Shown: positions 18,462 to 27,141 of the stretch, piece after piece
Position numbering within the stretch: position 1 is the stretch's first letter
Layout: each line of letters opens with the position of its first letter
From: Campylobacter ureolyticus ACS-301-V-Sch3b
GTDB taxonomy: Bacteria > Campylobacterota > Campylobacteria > Campylobacterales > Campylobacteraceae
DNA: 64,000 bases
Reading direction: 5' to 3'
Assembly (NCBI RefSeq): GCF_000413435.1
Contig: NZ_KE340327.1
Span: forward strand, 133,667-197,666
The notes under the pieces: model-generated
What the model was told of the DNA's origin: nothing
What the model saw: the letters and a program-made list of their open reading frames with translations, nothing else
The model's database searches: none
Program-made: the position numbers and the translations under genes

Positions 18462-20714
18462 ATGTGCTATAAATTTAGCATTTTTGGCTTAGTTCAAGGT
18501 GTTGGCTTTAGACCTTTTGTTTATTCTTTAGCCTTAAAGTATAAACTTTTTGGCGAGGTTTATAACGATAGCCAAGGTGTTAAAATTTTTTTATCAGGCG
18601 ATGAAAATAGCATTTTAGATTTTGAACATGAGTTAAAAACAAATCTTCCACCGCTTGCTAGAATAGATAAGATAATAAAAATTAAAATTTCAGGAATTTC
18701 TTACAATGATTTTAAGATAACATCTTCAAAAAATACTTCTAAATTTAGCCCAATTTTACCTGATTTTGCAATTTGCAATGACTGTAAAAGTGAATTTTAT
18801 GATAAAAATAGTAGATTTTTTCATTATCCTTTTATAAACTGCACAAATTGTGGACCAAGACAATCTATCATAAAAAAACTTCCTTATGATAGAGCAAATA
18901 CAACAATGAGCAAATTTAAAATGTGTCAAACTTGTAAAAACGAGTATGAAAATCCACTAAATCGTCGTTTTCACGCTCAACCAATTAGCTGCGAGAAATG
19001 CGGTGTAAGCTTAATCCTAAAAGATAATCAAGCCAAAATTTTAGTTAAAAATGATTTTGAAAACTTAGCTAAAAAAGTAGCAAATTTACTTGTTAGTGGA
19101 GCTATTTTTGCCATAAAAGGACTTGGCGGATTTCACTTAGTTTGTGACGCATTTAACAAAAACTCCATACAAAAACTAAGAGAGTTAAAACATCGTCTTA
19201 AAAAACCGTTTGCTATAATGTGCAAAGATTTAAAAATGGCTTTAGAAATAGCTGAAATTTCGCAAAAAGAAGCAGAAATTTTAGAAAATGAAATAAAACC
19301 AATTGTTATTTTAAAACTTAAAAACTCATCAAAAATTCCATCAAATTTAGCTCCAAATTTAGATAAAATTGGCATTTTTTTAGCCCCAACTGGACTAAAT
19401 TTACTTATTTTTGAATATTTTAAAAACCCAATTATCGCAACTAGTGCAAATTTAAGTGGTGAGCCTATAATTTCAAATGAAATCAACCTTTATAAAAAAC
19501 TTGGAAATGTTTTTGATTATGTGCTTGATAATGATAGAGAAATTTTAAATCCAAGCGATGATAGTATAGTGCAAATTATAGATGAAAAAGCTTTTTATCT
19601 TCGCACAAGTAGAGGTATAAATCCAAAGATTTTTCTAACAAATTTCAAAGTCAAAGGCACATTTTTAGCCATTGGAAGCGAACTAAAAAACCAATTTGTT
19701 ATATATAAAAACTCTCAAATTTTTATATCTGCATATATTGGAGATCTTAAAAATGTTGCAACATTTGAGCGTTTTAAAAAAATGCTTAATCTTTTTATAA
19801 AAAGTTATGATTTAAAATTTGATGCAGTTATAGCTGATAAACATCCAAGCTTTTTACACACAAAATATTTTAAAGAAAAAGGTTATAAAATTTATAATAT
19901 CCAGCATCATTATGCGCATTTGATTTCTAATTTATATGAAAATTTCAGTGATGATTTAACAAAATCAAATAAAAATTCAGATAAACAATATTTGGGATTT
20001 TGTTTTGATGGCACAGGATATGGGGATAACGCTAAAATTTGGGGTGGTGAAGTTTTTATTTTTAATGGATATAAATATAGTAGAAAATACCATTTTGATG
20101 AGTTTTTACTCCTTGGTGGTGATAAAAGCATAAAAGAAATTTATCGCTTAGCTTATGCAATTTTTAAAAAATATGATATTGATACAAAATTATTAAATAT
20201 TGAGCCAAAATTAGAAAAAAAGTTAAATTTAATTTACACAAAAGAGATAAACTCATATTATACTTCATCACTTGGCAGAGTTTTTGATGCATTTTATTCG
20301 CTTATTTTTGGAGTAAGCAAGATAAGCTATGATGCACAAGCTGGCATGATAATGGAGAAATTTTATGATAAGAGTTGTAAAGAAAGTTATAAATTTGAAA
20401 TTGAAAATGAAAAAATAATATTTAAAGATGCTTTTTTAAATGCTTTAAAAGAAAGCGATAAAAAAGTTTCTATAAGTAAGTTTATAAATGGCTTAGTGGA
20501 TTTGATTATTAAAATTTCAATAAAAGAAAAACTTGATGTAATATTAAGTGGTGGAGTTTTTCAAAATAAAATTTTAATTGAAATTTTAATAGCCAAATTT
20601 AAAGAAAATGGGATAAAATACTATTTTAATCAAACTTATCCTACAAATGATAGTGGAATTGCCTTAGGGCAGATGATTTGGTTTTTACTAAATAAAGGAG
20701 AAAACTATGTGTAA
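18462..20714 (+). CDS. hypF: Carbamoyltransferase HypF
   Basis: HypF makes carbamoyl-adenylate from carbamoyl phosphate and moves the carbamoyl group to the C-terminal Cys of HypE, the source of the active-site CN ligands. Domains in order: acylphosphatase (FGLVQGVGFRPFVYSLA, residues 5-90), two zinc-finger pairs (CNDCKSEF...CTNCGPR and CQTCKNEY...CEKCG), a YrdC-like domain (GLGGFHLVCDAFN, KPFAIMCKDL, TSANLSG) and a Kae1-like domain (GFCFDGTGYGDNAKIWGGEVF and SGGVFQNKIL). The 750-residue length is standard. It overlaps hypB by 8 bases. Confidence 0.96.
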   Translation: MCYKFSIFGLVQGVGFRPFVYSLALKYKLFGEVYNDSQGVKIFLSGDENSILDFEHELKTNLPPLARIDKIIKIKISGISYNDFKITSSKNTSKFSPILPDFAICNDCKSEFYDKNSRFFHYPFINCTNCGPRQSIIKKLPYDRANTTMSKFKMCQTCKNEYENPLNRRFHAQPISCEKCGVSLILKDNQAKILVKNDFENLAKKVANLLVSGAIFAIKGLGGFHLVCDAFNKNSIQKLRELKHRLKKPFAIMCKDLKMALEIAEISQKEAEILENEIKPIVILKLKNSSKIPSNLAPNLDKIGIFLAPTGLNLLIFEYFKNPIIATSANLSGEPIISNEINLYKKLGNVFDYVLDNDREILNPSDDSIVQIIDEKAFYLRTSRGINPKIFLTNFKVKGTFLAIGSELKNQFVIYKNSQIFISAYIGDLKNVATFERFKKMLNLFIKSYDLKFDAVIADKHPSFLHTKYFKEKGYKIYNIQHHYAHLISNLYENFSDDLTKSNKNSDKQYLGFCFDGTGYGDNAKIWGGEVFIFNGYKYSRKYHFDEFLLLGGDKSIKEIYRLAYAIFKKYDIDTKLLNIEPKLEKKLNLIYTKEINSYYTSSLGRVFDAFYSLIFGVSKISYDAQAGMIMEKFYDKSCKESYKFEIENEKIIFKDAFLNALKESDKKVSISKFINGLVDLIIKISIKEKLDVILSGGVFQNKILIEILIAKFKENGIKYYFNQTYPTNDSGIALGQMIWFLLNKGENYV

Positions 20715-21402
20715 AGATTGCGGTTGTGAAAGTCACAAACATAACGAAGATACAAAATCAACTGTTGAAGTTGTATCTAAAATTTTATCTAAGAATGACA
20801 AAGAAGCAGACCATAACAGAGCTCACCTTGATGAAAAAGGGATATTTTGCATAAATTTAATGAGTAGTCCAGGAGCTGGAAAAACAACACTTTTAGAAAA
20901 TACAATTAAAAAAAGCAAATTTAAAATAGGTGTTGTTGAAGGAGATTTAGAAACTAACCGTGATGCCGATAGAATCATAAAAGCAGGTGCATCAGCATAT
21001 CAAATCACAACAGGGCAGGGTTGTCACCTAGATGCAGTTATGGTACATGAAGGACTTCATCACTTGCCACTTGAAAATTTAAATCTAGTTTTTGTAGAAA
21101 ATGTAGGAAATTTAGTTTGTCCTGCAAGCTATGATGTTGGATCTCACATAAATGTAGTACTTTTAAGCTCACCAGAGGGAAGTGATAAAGTTGAAAAATA
21201 TCCTGTTATGTTTAGAGCTGCAGATTTAGTTATCATAACAAAATCAAGTGTTAAAAAATATTTTAACTTTGATACAAAAGAGGTTATTAACTCAGTTAGA
21301 AAGCTTAATCCAAAAGCTGATATTATTGAACTTGACAGTGTTACTGGTGAGGGCTTTGAAAAATGGCTTGATTATCTGAAATTTAAAATGGAGTTTAGAT
21401 AA
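20707..21402 (+). CDS. hypB: Hydrogenase nickel incorporation GTPase HypB
   Basis: HypB is a SIMIBI GTPase that works with HypA to deliver nickel to HydB, and in related bacteria also to urease. The N-terminus has the high-affinity metal motif CKDCGCE (residues 2-8) followed by only a short His segment (SHKHN), not the long His-rich store of some homologues. GTPase motifs are SSPGAGKTTLLE (P-loop), EGDLETNRDADR (switch I) and NVGNLVCPASYD (G3 region with a metal-site Cys). The C-terminal SVTGEGFEKWLDYL closes the fold. Confidence 0.96.
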   Translation: MCKDCGCESHKHNEDTKSTVEVVSKILSKNDKEADHNRAHLDEKGIFCINLMSSPGAGKTTLLENTIKKSKFKIGVVEGDLETNRDADRIIKAGASAYQITTGQGCHLDAVMVHEGLHHLPLENLNLVFVENVGNLVCPASYDVGSHINVVLLSSPEGSDKVEKYPVMFRAADLVIITKSSVKKYFNFDTKEVINSVRKLNPKADIIELDSVTGEGFEKWLDYLKFKMEFR

Positions 21403-21686
21403 TGTGTCTTAGCATACCATCAAAAGTTTTAGAAGTAGATGAAAACAACTTTGCTACAGTTGAAACTTTAGGCGTTAAAAGAGGTGTTAGTTTAGATCTT
21501 ATTGGCGAGCCTGTAAAACCAGGCGAATATGTTTTAATCCATGTTGGCTTTGCAATGGAAAAAATAGATACAAAAGCAGCTCTTGAAAGTTTGGAGTTTT
21601 ATAAAAAAATTGCAAAAGAGATGGAAGATGGGACAATTGATCAAAGTGATGGTGATATGGGACTATCAAATATGAAAATAGAGTAA
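21402..21686 (+). CDS. hypC: Hydrogenase maturation chaperone HypC
   Basis: HypC (HypC/HybG family) escorts the Fe(CN)2CO unit from HypD to the large-subunit precursor. The essential Cys is the second residue (MCLSIPSKV), which fixes the start codon. The chain then follows the OB-fold pattern with HVGFAMEKID near residue 47. It is 94 residues long, shares one base with the hypB stop and is 3 bases from hypD. Confidence 0.95.
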   Translation: MCLSIPSKVLEVDENNFATVETLGVKRGVSLDLIGEPVKPGEYVLIHVGFAMEKIDTKAALESLEFYKKIAKEMEDGTIDQSDGDMGLSNMKIE

Positions 21687-21689
21687 AAA

Positions 21690-22775
21690 ATGGATTTAAT
21701 AAACGACTTTAGAGATAAAACTCATATTTTAAATTTATCAAAACTAATAATTGAAAATTCAAAAAAACCACTTAATATAATGGAAATTTGTGGTGGGCAC
21801 ACACACTCTATAATGAAATTTGGTATTGATAAATTAGTCGGAGAAAATATAAAATTTATCCACGGCCCTGGATGTCCAGTTTGTGTTATGCCTCGTCATA
21901 GTATTGATGAGGCCATAAAGCTTGCCTCTATGAAAGATACCATTTTTACAACATTGGCTGATATGTTAAGAGTGCCAGGAAGTTATACAACTCTTGCCAA
22001 ACAAAGGGCCAAAGGTCATGATATAAGAGCTTTATATTCTCCACTTGATGTGATAAATATAGCATTAAAAAATCCAGATAAAAATGTGATATTTTTTGCT
22101 ATTGGTTTTGAAACAACTACGCCAATGAGTGCAGTTGTCATAGAAAAAGCAATAAATTTAAATCTTAAAAATCTTTTTTTTCATATAAATCATGTTACCG
22201 TTCCAGCACCAGTTAAAGCTCTTTTAGATGATGAAAATGTAAAAATTGATGCATTTTTAGGACCAAGTCATGTAAGTGTTATAATTGGTTCAAAACCATA
22301 CGAAGATATTGCAAAAACTTATAAAAAACCAATTGCCATAAGTGGATTTGAGCCACTTGATATAATGGATTCTATTTTAAATTTAGTTAAACAATTTAAT
22401 GAAAATAAATTTGAAGTTTATAACGAATATAACCGAGTTGTTAAGCCAAACGGGAATGAAAAAGCTATAAATTTAATAAATAAATATTTCAAAAAAGTTG
22501 ATTTTGAGTGGAGAGGGCTTGGAGTTATACCAAAAAGTGGACTTGATTTAAAAGATGAGTTTGATTTTTTAAATGCAAGGAAAATTTTTGATTGTAGTGT
22601 TGAGAGCAAGCCTGAAAATAGAGCCTGTATTTGTGGTGAAATTTTAAGGGGGTTGAAAAATCCACCTGATTGTAAAGTATTTGGAAAGGTTTGTAATCCA
22701 CAAAACCCACTTGGTTCTTGTATGGTTTCAAGCGAGGGAGCATGTGCGGCTTATTATAAATACAAAAGAGGGTAA
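21690..22775 (+). CDS. hypD: Hydrogenase iron-cyanide scaffold HypD
   Basis: HypD is the [4Fe-4S] scaffold on which, with HypC, the Fe(CN)2CO group is built. Diagnostic motifs are EICGGHTHSIMKFG (residues about 33-46), HGPGCPVCVMPRH, FAIGFETTTPMSA, and the C-terminal Cys cluster CICGEILRG...CKVFGKVCNPQNPLGSCMVS-SEGAC. The 361-residue length is typical. The hypE TTG start follows 14 bases after the stop. Confidence 0.96.
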   Translation: MDLINDFRDKTHILNLSKLIIENSKKPLNIMEICGGHTHSIMKFGIDKLVGENIKFIHGPGCPVCVMPRHSIDEAIKLASMKDTIFTTLADMLRVPGSYTTLAKQRAKGHDIRALYSPLDVINIALKNPDKNVIFFAIGFETTTPMSAVVIEKAINLNLKNLFFHINHVTVPAPVKALLDDENVKIDAFLGPSHVSVIIGSKPYEDIAKTYKKPIAISGFEPLDIMDSILNLVKQFNENKFEVYNEYNRVVKPNGNEKAINLINKYFKKVDFEWRGLGVIPKSGLDLKDEFDFLNARKIFDCSVESKPENRACICGEILRGLKNPPDCKVFGKVCNPQNPLGSCMVSSEGACAAYYKYKRG

Positions 22776-22788
22776 ATAGGAGTAAATT

Positions 22789-23784
22789 TTGAAAGAACAA
22801 ATTCTTTTAAGTCACGGTGGTGGCGGTGAAGAGATGAATGCTTTGATAAATGATATAATTTTCAAAGCCTTTGATAATGAAATTTTAAAAAGTGCAAACG
22901 ATGCGGCAATTTTAAAATTTAACTCTTTAAATTTAGCTTTTACAACTGATAGTTTTGTTGTAACACCACTATTTTTTAGTGGTGGAGATATCGGTAAGAT
23001 AGCTATTTGTGGCACTGTAAATGACCTTGCTATGGTTGGAGCAAAACCACTTTATCTAAGTTGTAGCTTTATAATAGAAGAGGGTTTTAGCATAAAATAC
23101 TTTAAGCAAATTTTAAACTCAATGAGCACAACCGCAAAAGAAGCAGGAGTTTTTATAGTTTGTGGTGATACAAAAGTAGTTCCAAAGGGTAAATGCGATG
23201 GTATTTTTATAAATACAAGTGGTGTTGGAGAGATCATAAAACCAATTAATACTGCAAATTTAAAAGCACCAGCTAAAATTTTAGTAAGTTCTGATATCGC
23301 TAGACATGGAAGTGTGATAATGCAAGCAAGAGATGAGCTTGGTTTTGAAAGTCAGCTTAAAAGTGATTGTAAGCCGCTAAATTTAATAGTTGAAAAAATT
23401 CTAAACTCTGGAATTACACCGTTAGCGATGAGAGATGCTACAAGAGGTGGAATAAGTGCGGTTTTAAACGAGTGGGCGAAATTTTGTAAAATTGGCATTA
23501 AGATCAAAGAATCGGCGATAAAAATAAGCGATGAAGTTAAAGGGATTTGTGAAATTTTAGGCTTTGAACCGTATGATTTAGCAAATGAGGGAACTTTTGT
23601 TTTGGCAGTTTGTGAAAAAGAGGCTCCAAAATGTTTAGAAATTTTACGCGAATTTGATAAAAATGCAAATATCATAGGAGAAGTTATAGAAAATGAAGAA
23701 AATAGGGTGATTTTAGAAACACTTTATGGAGTTGAGAGATTTTTAGAACCACCAAAAGGTGAGTTACTTCCTAGAATTTGTTAA
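22789..23784 (+). CDS. hypE: Carbamoyl dehydratase HypE
   Basis: HypE dehydrates the carbamoyl group placed on its last Cys by HypF to thiocyanate, then donates CN to the iron in HypCD. The protein ends LLPRIC, the required C-terminal PRxC. It begins ILLSHGGGGEEMNALI, and has TTDSFVVTP and GDTKVVPKG of the PurM/SelD ATP-binding fold. The start is TTG at 22789, with ATAGGAGT upstream; no better ATG exists. Length 331. Confidence 0.96.
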   Translation: MKEQILLSHGGGGEEMNALINDIIFKAFDNEILKSANDAAILKFNSLNLAFTTDSFVVTPLFFSGGDIGKIAICGTVNDLAMVGAKPLYLSCSFIIEEGFSIKYFKQILNSMSTTAKEAGVFIVCGDTKVVPKGKCDGIFINTSGVGEIIKPINTANLKAPAKILVSSDIARHGSVIMQARDELGFESQLKSDCKPLNLIVEKILNSGITPLAMRDATRGGISAVLNEWAKFCKIGIKIKESAIKISDEVKGICEILGFEPYDLANEGTFVLAVCEKEAPKCLEILREFDKNANIIGEVIENEENRVILETLYGVERFLEPPKGELLPRIC

Positions 23785-23840
23785 ATTTGAAATTTTTATT
23801 TATAAATTTGCAAAATATATAAGACTTTAAAAGGAAAAAT

Positions 23841-24182
23841 ATGCATGAGCTTTCAATAGTAATTGATTTAGTTGCACTTTGCGAAGAAAATTTAAGAAAA
23901 AATAATAAGAACAAAATAGAAGAAGTTCATCTTAAAATAGGGCGTTTAAGTGGTGTTGAACCACATCTTTTAAAAAGTGCTTATGAAGTTTATCAAAAAG
24001 ATACAGTCTGTAAAGATGCAAAACTCATTATAAATTTGCAAGATGTCGTTGTTAAGTGTAATAAATGCGGAAAAGAAAGCGTGCTTAATAAAAATGAGTT
24101 TTTATGCCCAAAATGTGGCTCAAATGACCTTGAAGTGCTTGATGGCGAAGATATGTATTTAATGCAGCTGGTTATGTCATAA
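23841..24182 (+). CDS. hypA: Hydrogenase nickel metallochaperone HypA
   Basis: HypA binds nickel through its N-terminal MHEL (His2, Glu3) and has a structural zinc site with two CxxC pairs, CNKCGKES and CPKCGSND. It delivers nickel together with HypB to HydB. At 113 residues it is normal length. A 56-base gap with its own ribosome-binding site (AAAAGGAAAA) separates it from hypE, so it may be the last gene of the hyd-hyp transcript or have extra promoter input. Confidence 0.95.
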   Translation: MHELSIVIDLVALCEENLRKNNKNKIEEVHLKIGRLSGVEPHLLKSAYEVYQKDTVCKDAKLIINLQDVVVKCNKCGKESVLNKNEFLCPKCGSNDLEVLDGEDMYLMQLVMS

Positions 24183-24784
24183 ATAGGACTTAATAGCTTT
24201 TTTACTTCTAGGATATTTTTTTAATACAATAAATGATCTTATTTTCATCCTTATAATTTTTTCTTTTTTATTTATAAAATTTTACAACCATTAAATTTAT
24301 TAATAGGGCAGAGCCCTTATTATATTTTTCTCATATATTAGATTTCATATTAATATTCTTACATTTTTTATAATTTTCTTATTTTAAAAAACACTTTATC
24401 ATGCTTTTACATAAAAATCAACTTGAAAACCAAAATACACATTTTATTGCATTATTATTTATGGATAAGTTTTAAATTTTCAAAAAGTAAAGTAAGGAAA
24501 TGACTATATATCGTTGTTTAGCAAAGTTTTATTTTGCAAGGGGATTTTAATTTATAAAAGTTTGAAAATTACAGTTTTCAATACAAAATATTAAAATTAC
24601 TTTGTATTTATCTTTTTATCATAGTTTTTTTAGCTTTATATTTAGTATGTTTTTATGTATTTTTTGATTTTGTTTTTAATCCGCTTTAAAACAGATTTAT
24701 CTGCATAGATTTGTATTATTTATTATGTTTTTGATTTTAGAGCTTGCTGTGATATTTAAAATTAAGTATGTAGGAAAAAAGATC
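24183..24784. other. 602-bp AT-rich stretch without a recognisable gene
   Basis: All frames are broken by stops. The only ORF with a ribosome-binding site is a 16-codon one at 24499-24549 (AAGGA then ATG; MTIYRCLAKFYFARGF), which I cannot identify. A small hairpin, TTGAAAA/TTTTCAA, lies at 24562-24581, and a candidate terminator at 24301-24330. The rest may be decayed coding DNA, but I cannot match it to anything. Confidence 0.4.
24301..24330 (+). terminator. Candidate terminator of the hyd-hyp operon
   Basis: AATAGGGC-AGA-GCCCTTATT forms a short GC-rich hairpin with one bulged base, followed by TATATTTTTC. It lies about 120 bases past hypA. The stem is modest and the U tract is interrupted, so this is only a candidate. 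Confidence 0.4.
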
Positions 24785-24831
24785 AAATATTGGTAGCTAA
24801 ATTTTAAAGTAAATTAATTCTACCAATATTT
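24785..24831. terminator. Inverted repeat downstream of the DHH gene, likely terminator
   Basis: A perfect 12-bp inverted repeat (AAATATTGGTAG / CTACCAATATTT) encloses a 23-base AT-rich loop. It begins 12 bases beyond the stop codon of the leftward DHH gene, which suits a terminator for that gene. The loop is longer than usual. Confidence 0.55.
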
Positions 24832-24842
24832 TTATTAATAAA

Positions 24843-25892
24843 TTAAGCTAAAGAAGTTTTTTTAGAAATTAAGTCAGTTATTTGATCTTTTATGGATTGG
24901 TAGTTATAGCCATCTTTAAATCCAGCATAAAATCCACCGCTTGCATTTACATGCCCTCCTCCACCGACTAAGTCTTTAGCTATTTGACTTACATCCACAT
25001 TTCCATTTGCACGAAAGCTCAATGTTTTTTTAGAAGTAACATCTATAAAAAAGTCAATATCAGGATTTTGCACTAAAAAATCATTTCCTATGATTGAAGT
25101 ATTTCCGATATTATATGTCAGAATGCCTTTTTTATCCAAATATGATATTTCAAATTTTTCTCTATCAGCACTAAGCTTTTCGACTATAAATTTAGATATC
25201 AAATTACTAAGTGTGTCATCATTTTGTTTTTTAAAATACTCTTTTTTTATTTTATGTAAAGCCTCATCAAGCGCAATATGGCCGTTATCTTGATCAAAAA
25301 AAGCTTGTGATTTATCCAAAAGATAAAATATATACTCTCTACTATTTTCATCAAACATTATCTTATTTATCTCTTTTGCTCCACTTACTACACCCATGCA
25401 AACCTTACCCATTTCAAACCAATGATTGTCTTTTAGCCAGATATCAACAGCATTAACAACATTTACAAACTTAAAAAGCTTATCATCTTTACCATATAAT
25501 TTACTAAAAAAATCATAAGTTATTAGTGTTGCACATCTTGAACTATCCATTAAATACCAAGGAAATTTTTTAGAGCACTCAAGTCCAGTTTGATGATGAT
25601 CAAGTAAAAAAATAGTTGAATTTTTATCTTTTAATGCATTTTCAAATTTTTCGCACTGTTGTAGACTTAAATTTAAATCTGTAATTAAAACAATTGATTT
25701 TTCATAAATTTTTTCATTATTTTCATTAACTTTGGCACTGTTTTCTATTAAATTTAAAATCTCTTCAAATTTAACTTCTATCTCTCTTCCATAATTAGAA
25801 TTAAAAAATAAAATATCCTTAAAATAATGTTTTGTAACAAACTGTGCTCCATATCCGTCTAAATCTGTGTGTGATAAATGGTAAATTTTCAT
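24843..25892 (-). CDS. DHH/DHHA1 family phosphoesterase
   Basis: The 349-residue protein has the DHH motifs HTDLDGYGAQ (residues 7-16), the acidic region ITDLNL and FLLDHHQTGLEC (the DHH signature), with the DHHA1 C-terminus ending GGGGHVNASGGFYAG. DHH proteins of this layout hydrolyse short RNAs or cyclic-nucleotide derivatives using manganese; which one this enzyme uses cannot be read from sequence. It overlaps the upstream Rrf2 regulator gene by 4 bases, so the two are co-expressed. Confidence 0.85.
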   Translation of the reverse strand: MKIYHLSHTDLDGYGAQFVTKHYFKDILFFNSNYGREIEVKFEEILNLIENSAKVNENNEKIYEKSIVLITDLNLSLQQCEKFENALKDKNSTIFLLDHHQTGLECSKKFPWYLMDSSRCATLITYDFFSKLYGKDDKLFKFVNVVNAVDIWLKDNHWFEMGKVCMGVVSGAKEINKIMFDENSREYIFYLLDKSQAFFDQDNGHIALDEALHKIKKEYFKKQNDDTLSNLISKFIVEKLSADREKFEISYLDKKGILTYNIGNTSIIGNDFLVQNPDIDFFIDVTSKKTLSFRANGNVDVSQIAKDLVGGGGHVNASGGFYAGFKDGYNYQSIKDQITDLISKKTSLA

Positions 25893-26287
25893 ATTTTCTC
25901 TTTTATTATGTCTTTTAAAAAAATTGTTTCTAAGAAGTCATCTACTTGATTTTGAAGAGTGTTAAAAGTATTCCAAATTTGGCAATTATCACTTTTTTCA
26001 CACTCATCTTTTGATTTTGAACACTCAAAAACGCTTCCTGCATGCTTCTCGGTTTTGGAAATTATCTCTTTTAAGTTAAAATCTTGCTTTGCTAGCATAA
26101 AGCCACCATTTGCACCTTTATATGAAACTAAAATTCCAGCTTTTGCCAAATTTTGCAGTATTTTAGCCAAAAAGCTTTTTGAAATATCAAGCTCCTTTGA
26201 TATAGTATCTACATCTTGTGGACTATCTTTTTTAGCTATAAATATAAGTGAAAGCAGTGCATACTCGCTGGCTTTTGTAAAAAGCAT
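25889..26287 (-). CDS. Rrf2 family transcriptional regulator
   Basis: The first 70 residues form the Rrf2 winged helix (FTKASEYALLSLIFIAKK, ISKSFLAKILQNLAKAGIL, SYKGANGGFMLAK). Three Cys follow in the order C-x6-C-x5-C (residues about 93-106), close to the Fe-S binding triad of IscR/RsrR-type regulators, so it may sense iron-sulfur status, nitric oxide or redox. The start ATG has AAGGAG 5 bases upstream. Its only co-transcribed gene is the DHH phosphoesterase. It is divergent from rpsO across a 158-base gap. Confidence 0.88.
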   Translation of the reverse strand: MLFTKASEYALLSLIFIAKKDSPQDVDTISKELDISKSFLAKILQNLAKAGILVSYKGANGGFMLAKQDFNLKEIISKTEKHAGSVFECSKSKDECEKSDNCQIWNTFNTLQNQVDDFLETIFLKDIIKEKI

Positions 26288-26402
26288 CCAAACTCCTTAA
26301 AAAAATATATTGCTATTTTAGTAAGTTTTAGCTATTAATAAGTTTAAATAAGCAAATTTTAATTATTTTTTATAAAATAAGCTTGATTTTATTTTTTTTT
26401 GG

Positions 26403-26408
26403 TATCAT
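26403..26408 (+). promoter_or_regulatory. Candidate -10 of rpsO
   Basis: TTTTTTGGTATCATT sits 38 bases before the rpsO start. A T-rich run and TGG precede TATCAT, the usual look of a Campylobacter sigma70 promoter without a firm -35. Confidence 0.4.
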
Positions 26409-26445
26409 TAAATCTTATTTTAATTTAACCAGTCAGGAGGTCATT

Positions 26446-26718
26446 ATGGCTTTGGATTCGGCAAAGAAATCAGAAATAGTTGCGAAATTCGCTAAAAAAG
26501 AGAACGATACAGGTTCAACAGAAGTTCAAATAGCACTTTTAACAGCTAGAATACAAGAACTTACTTCTCACTTACAAGATAATCCTAAGGATTTCTCATC
26601 AAGACTTGGTCTTTTGAAAATTGTAAGCAGAAGAAAAAAGCTTATGAAATATCTAAAAGATAAAGATTACGATAGATATACAAAAATTGTATCTGAGCTT
26701 GGTTTAAGAGATAGATAA
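26446..26718 (+). CDS. rpsO: 30S ribosomal protein S15
   Basis: S15 binds the central domain of 16S rRNA. The sequence [54 protein letters not shown] and [10 protein letters not shown] is clear S15. I set the start at ATG 26446, which has a near-perfect AGTCAGGAGG site; the reading frame is open 63 bases further upstream, but that would give a hydrophobic extension not found in S15. The length is 90 residues, as expected. A terminator follows. Confidence 0.97.
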   Translation: MALDSAKKSEIVAKFAKKENDTGSTEVQIALLTARIQELTSHLQDNPKDFSSRLGLLKIVSRRKKLMKYLKDKDYDRYTKIVSELGLRDR

Positions 26719-26723
26719 ATTTT

Positions 26724-26749
26724 ATAGCCCTATTTTGGGCTATTTTTTA
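26724..26749 (+). terminator. rpsO terminator
   Basis: ATAGCCC-TATTTT-GGGCTAT (7-bp stem, 6-base loop) is followed by a run of T. It begins 5 bases after the rpsO stop and lies just past the end of the convergent gene at 26763. Confidence 0.85.
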
Positions 26750-26762
26750 AATTTTAGCATTT

Positions 26763-27101
26763 CTAATCTTTTTGTATATCTACTTTTAAAGGCCAAAAAC
26801 CTATCAATAAGCGCCAACTTAAATAATATAAAAAAATGGCTATAAACCAAATTTCAAAACCAAAGCTTACAGGTATAAAATTATCCAAAGCATAAACAAT
26901 AAATAAAATATTAATAAAAGGCATAATATACCAAATATATAGAAAATATATAATAGAAAGCAGACCTCCTGCTCTTGGCTTGTATTTTGTTTGGCAGTTG
27001 TTACAATTTACTTCCACACTTCCAAAAATATACTCTTTCATAGAATTACATTTTTTTATTTTATTTTCACAAACTTCACATTTTTTATAAAAAAATCCCA
27101 T
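26763..27101 (-). CDS. Zinc-ribbon small membrane protein, unknown function
   Basis: The 112-residue protein starts GFFYKKCEVCENKIKKC and has a second pair, CNNC, 21 residues after CEVC: a CxxC-x21-CxxC zinc ribbon. Two hydrophobic segments follow (IIYFLYIWYIMPFINILFIVYAL and FEIWFIAIFLYYLSWRLLI). This resembles the small cxxc_20_cxxc family of membrane proteins known from other bacteria; I am not certain it belongs. It stands alone, convergent with rpsO and upstream of the cmoA end with a 40-base gap. Confidence 0.65.
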   Translation of the reverse strand: MGFFYKKCEVCENKIKKCNSMKEYIFGSVEVNCNNCQTKYKPRAGGLLSIIYFLYIWYIMPFINILFIVYALDNFIPVSFGFEIWFIAIFLYYLSWRLLIGFWPLKVDIQKD

Positions 27102-27141
27102 TTGCCTTTTCCTTAGGCTGCAAATTTATAATTTTGTTTTT

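Noticed and set aside
19133-19486. Minus-strand ORF of 117 residues within hypF
   Set aside because: It is opposite the YrdC-like domain of HypF, whose motifs are complete; no ribosome-binding site.
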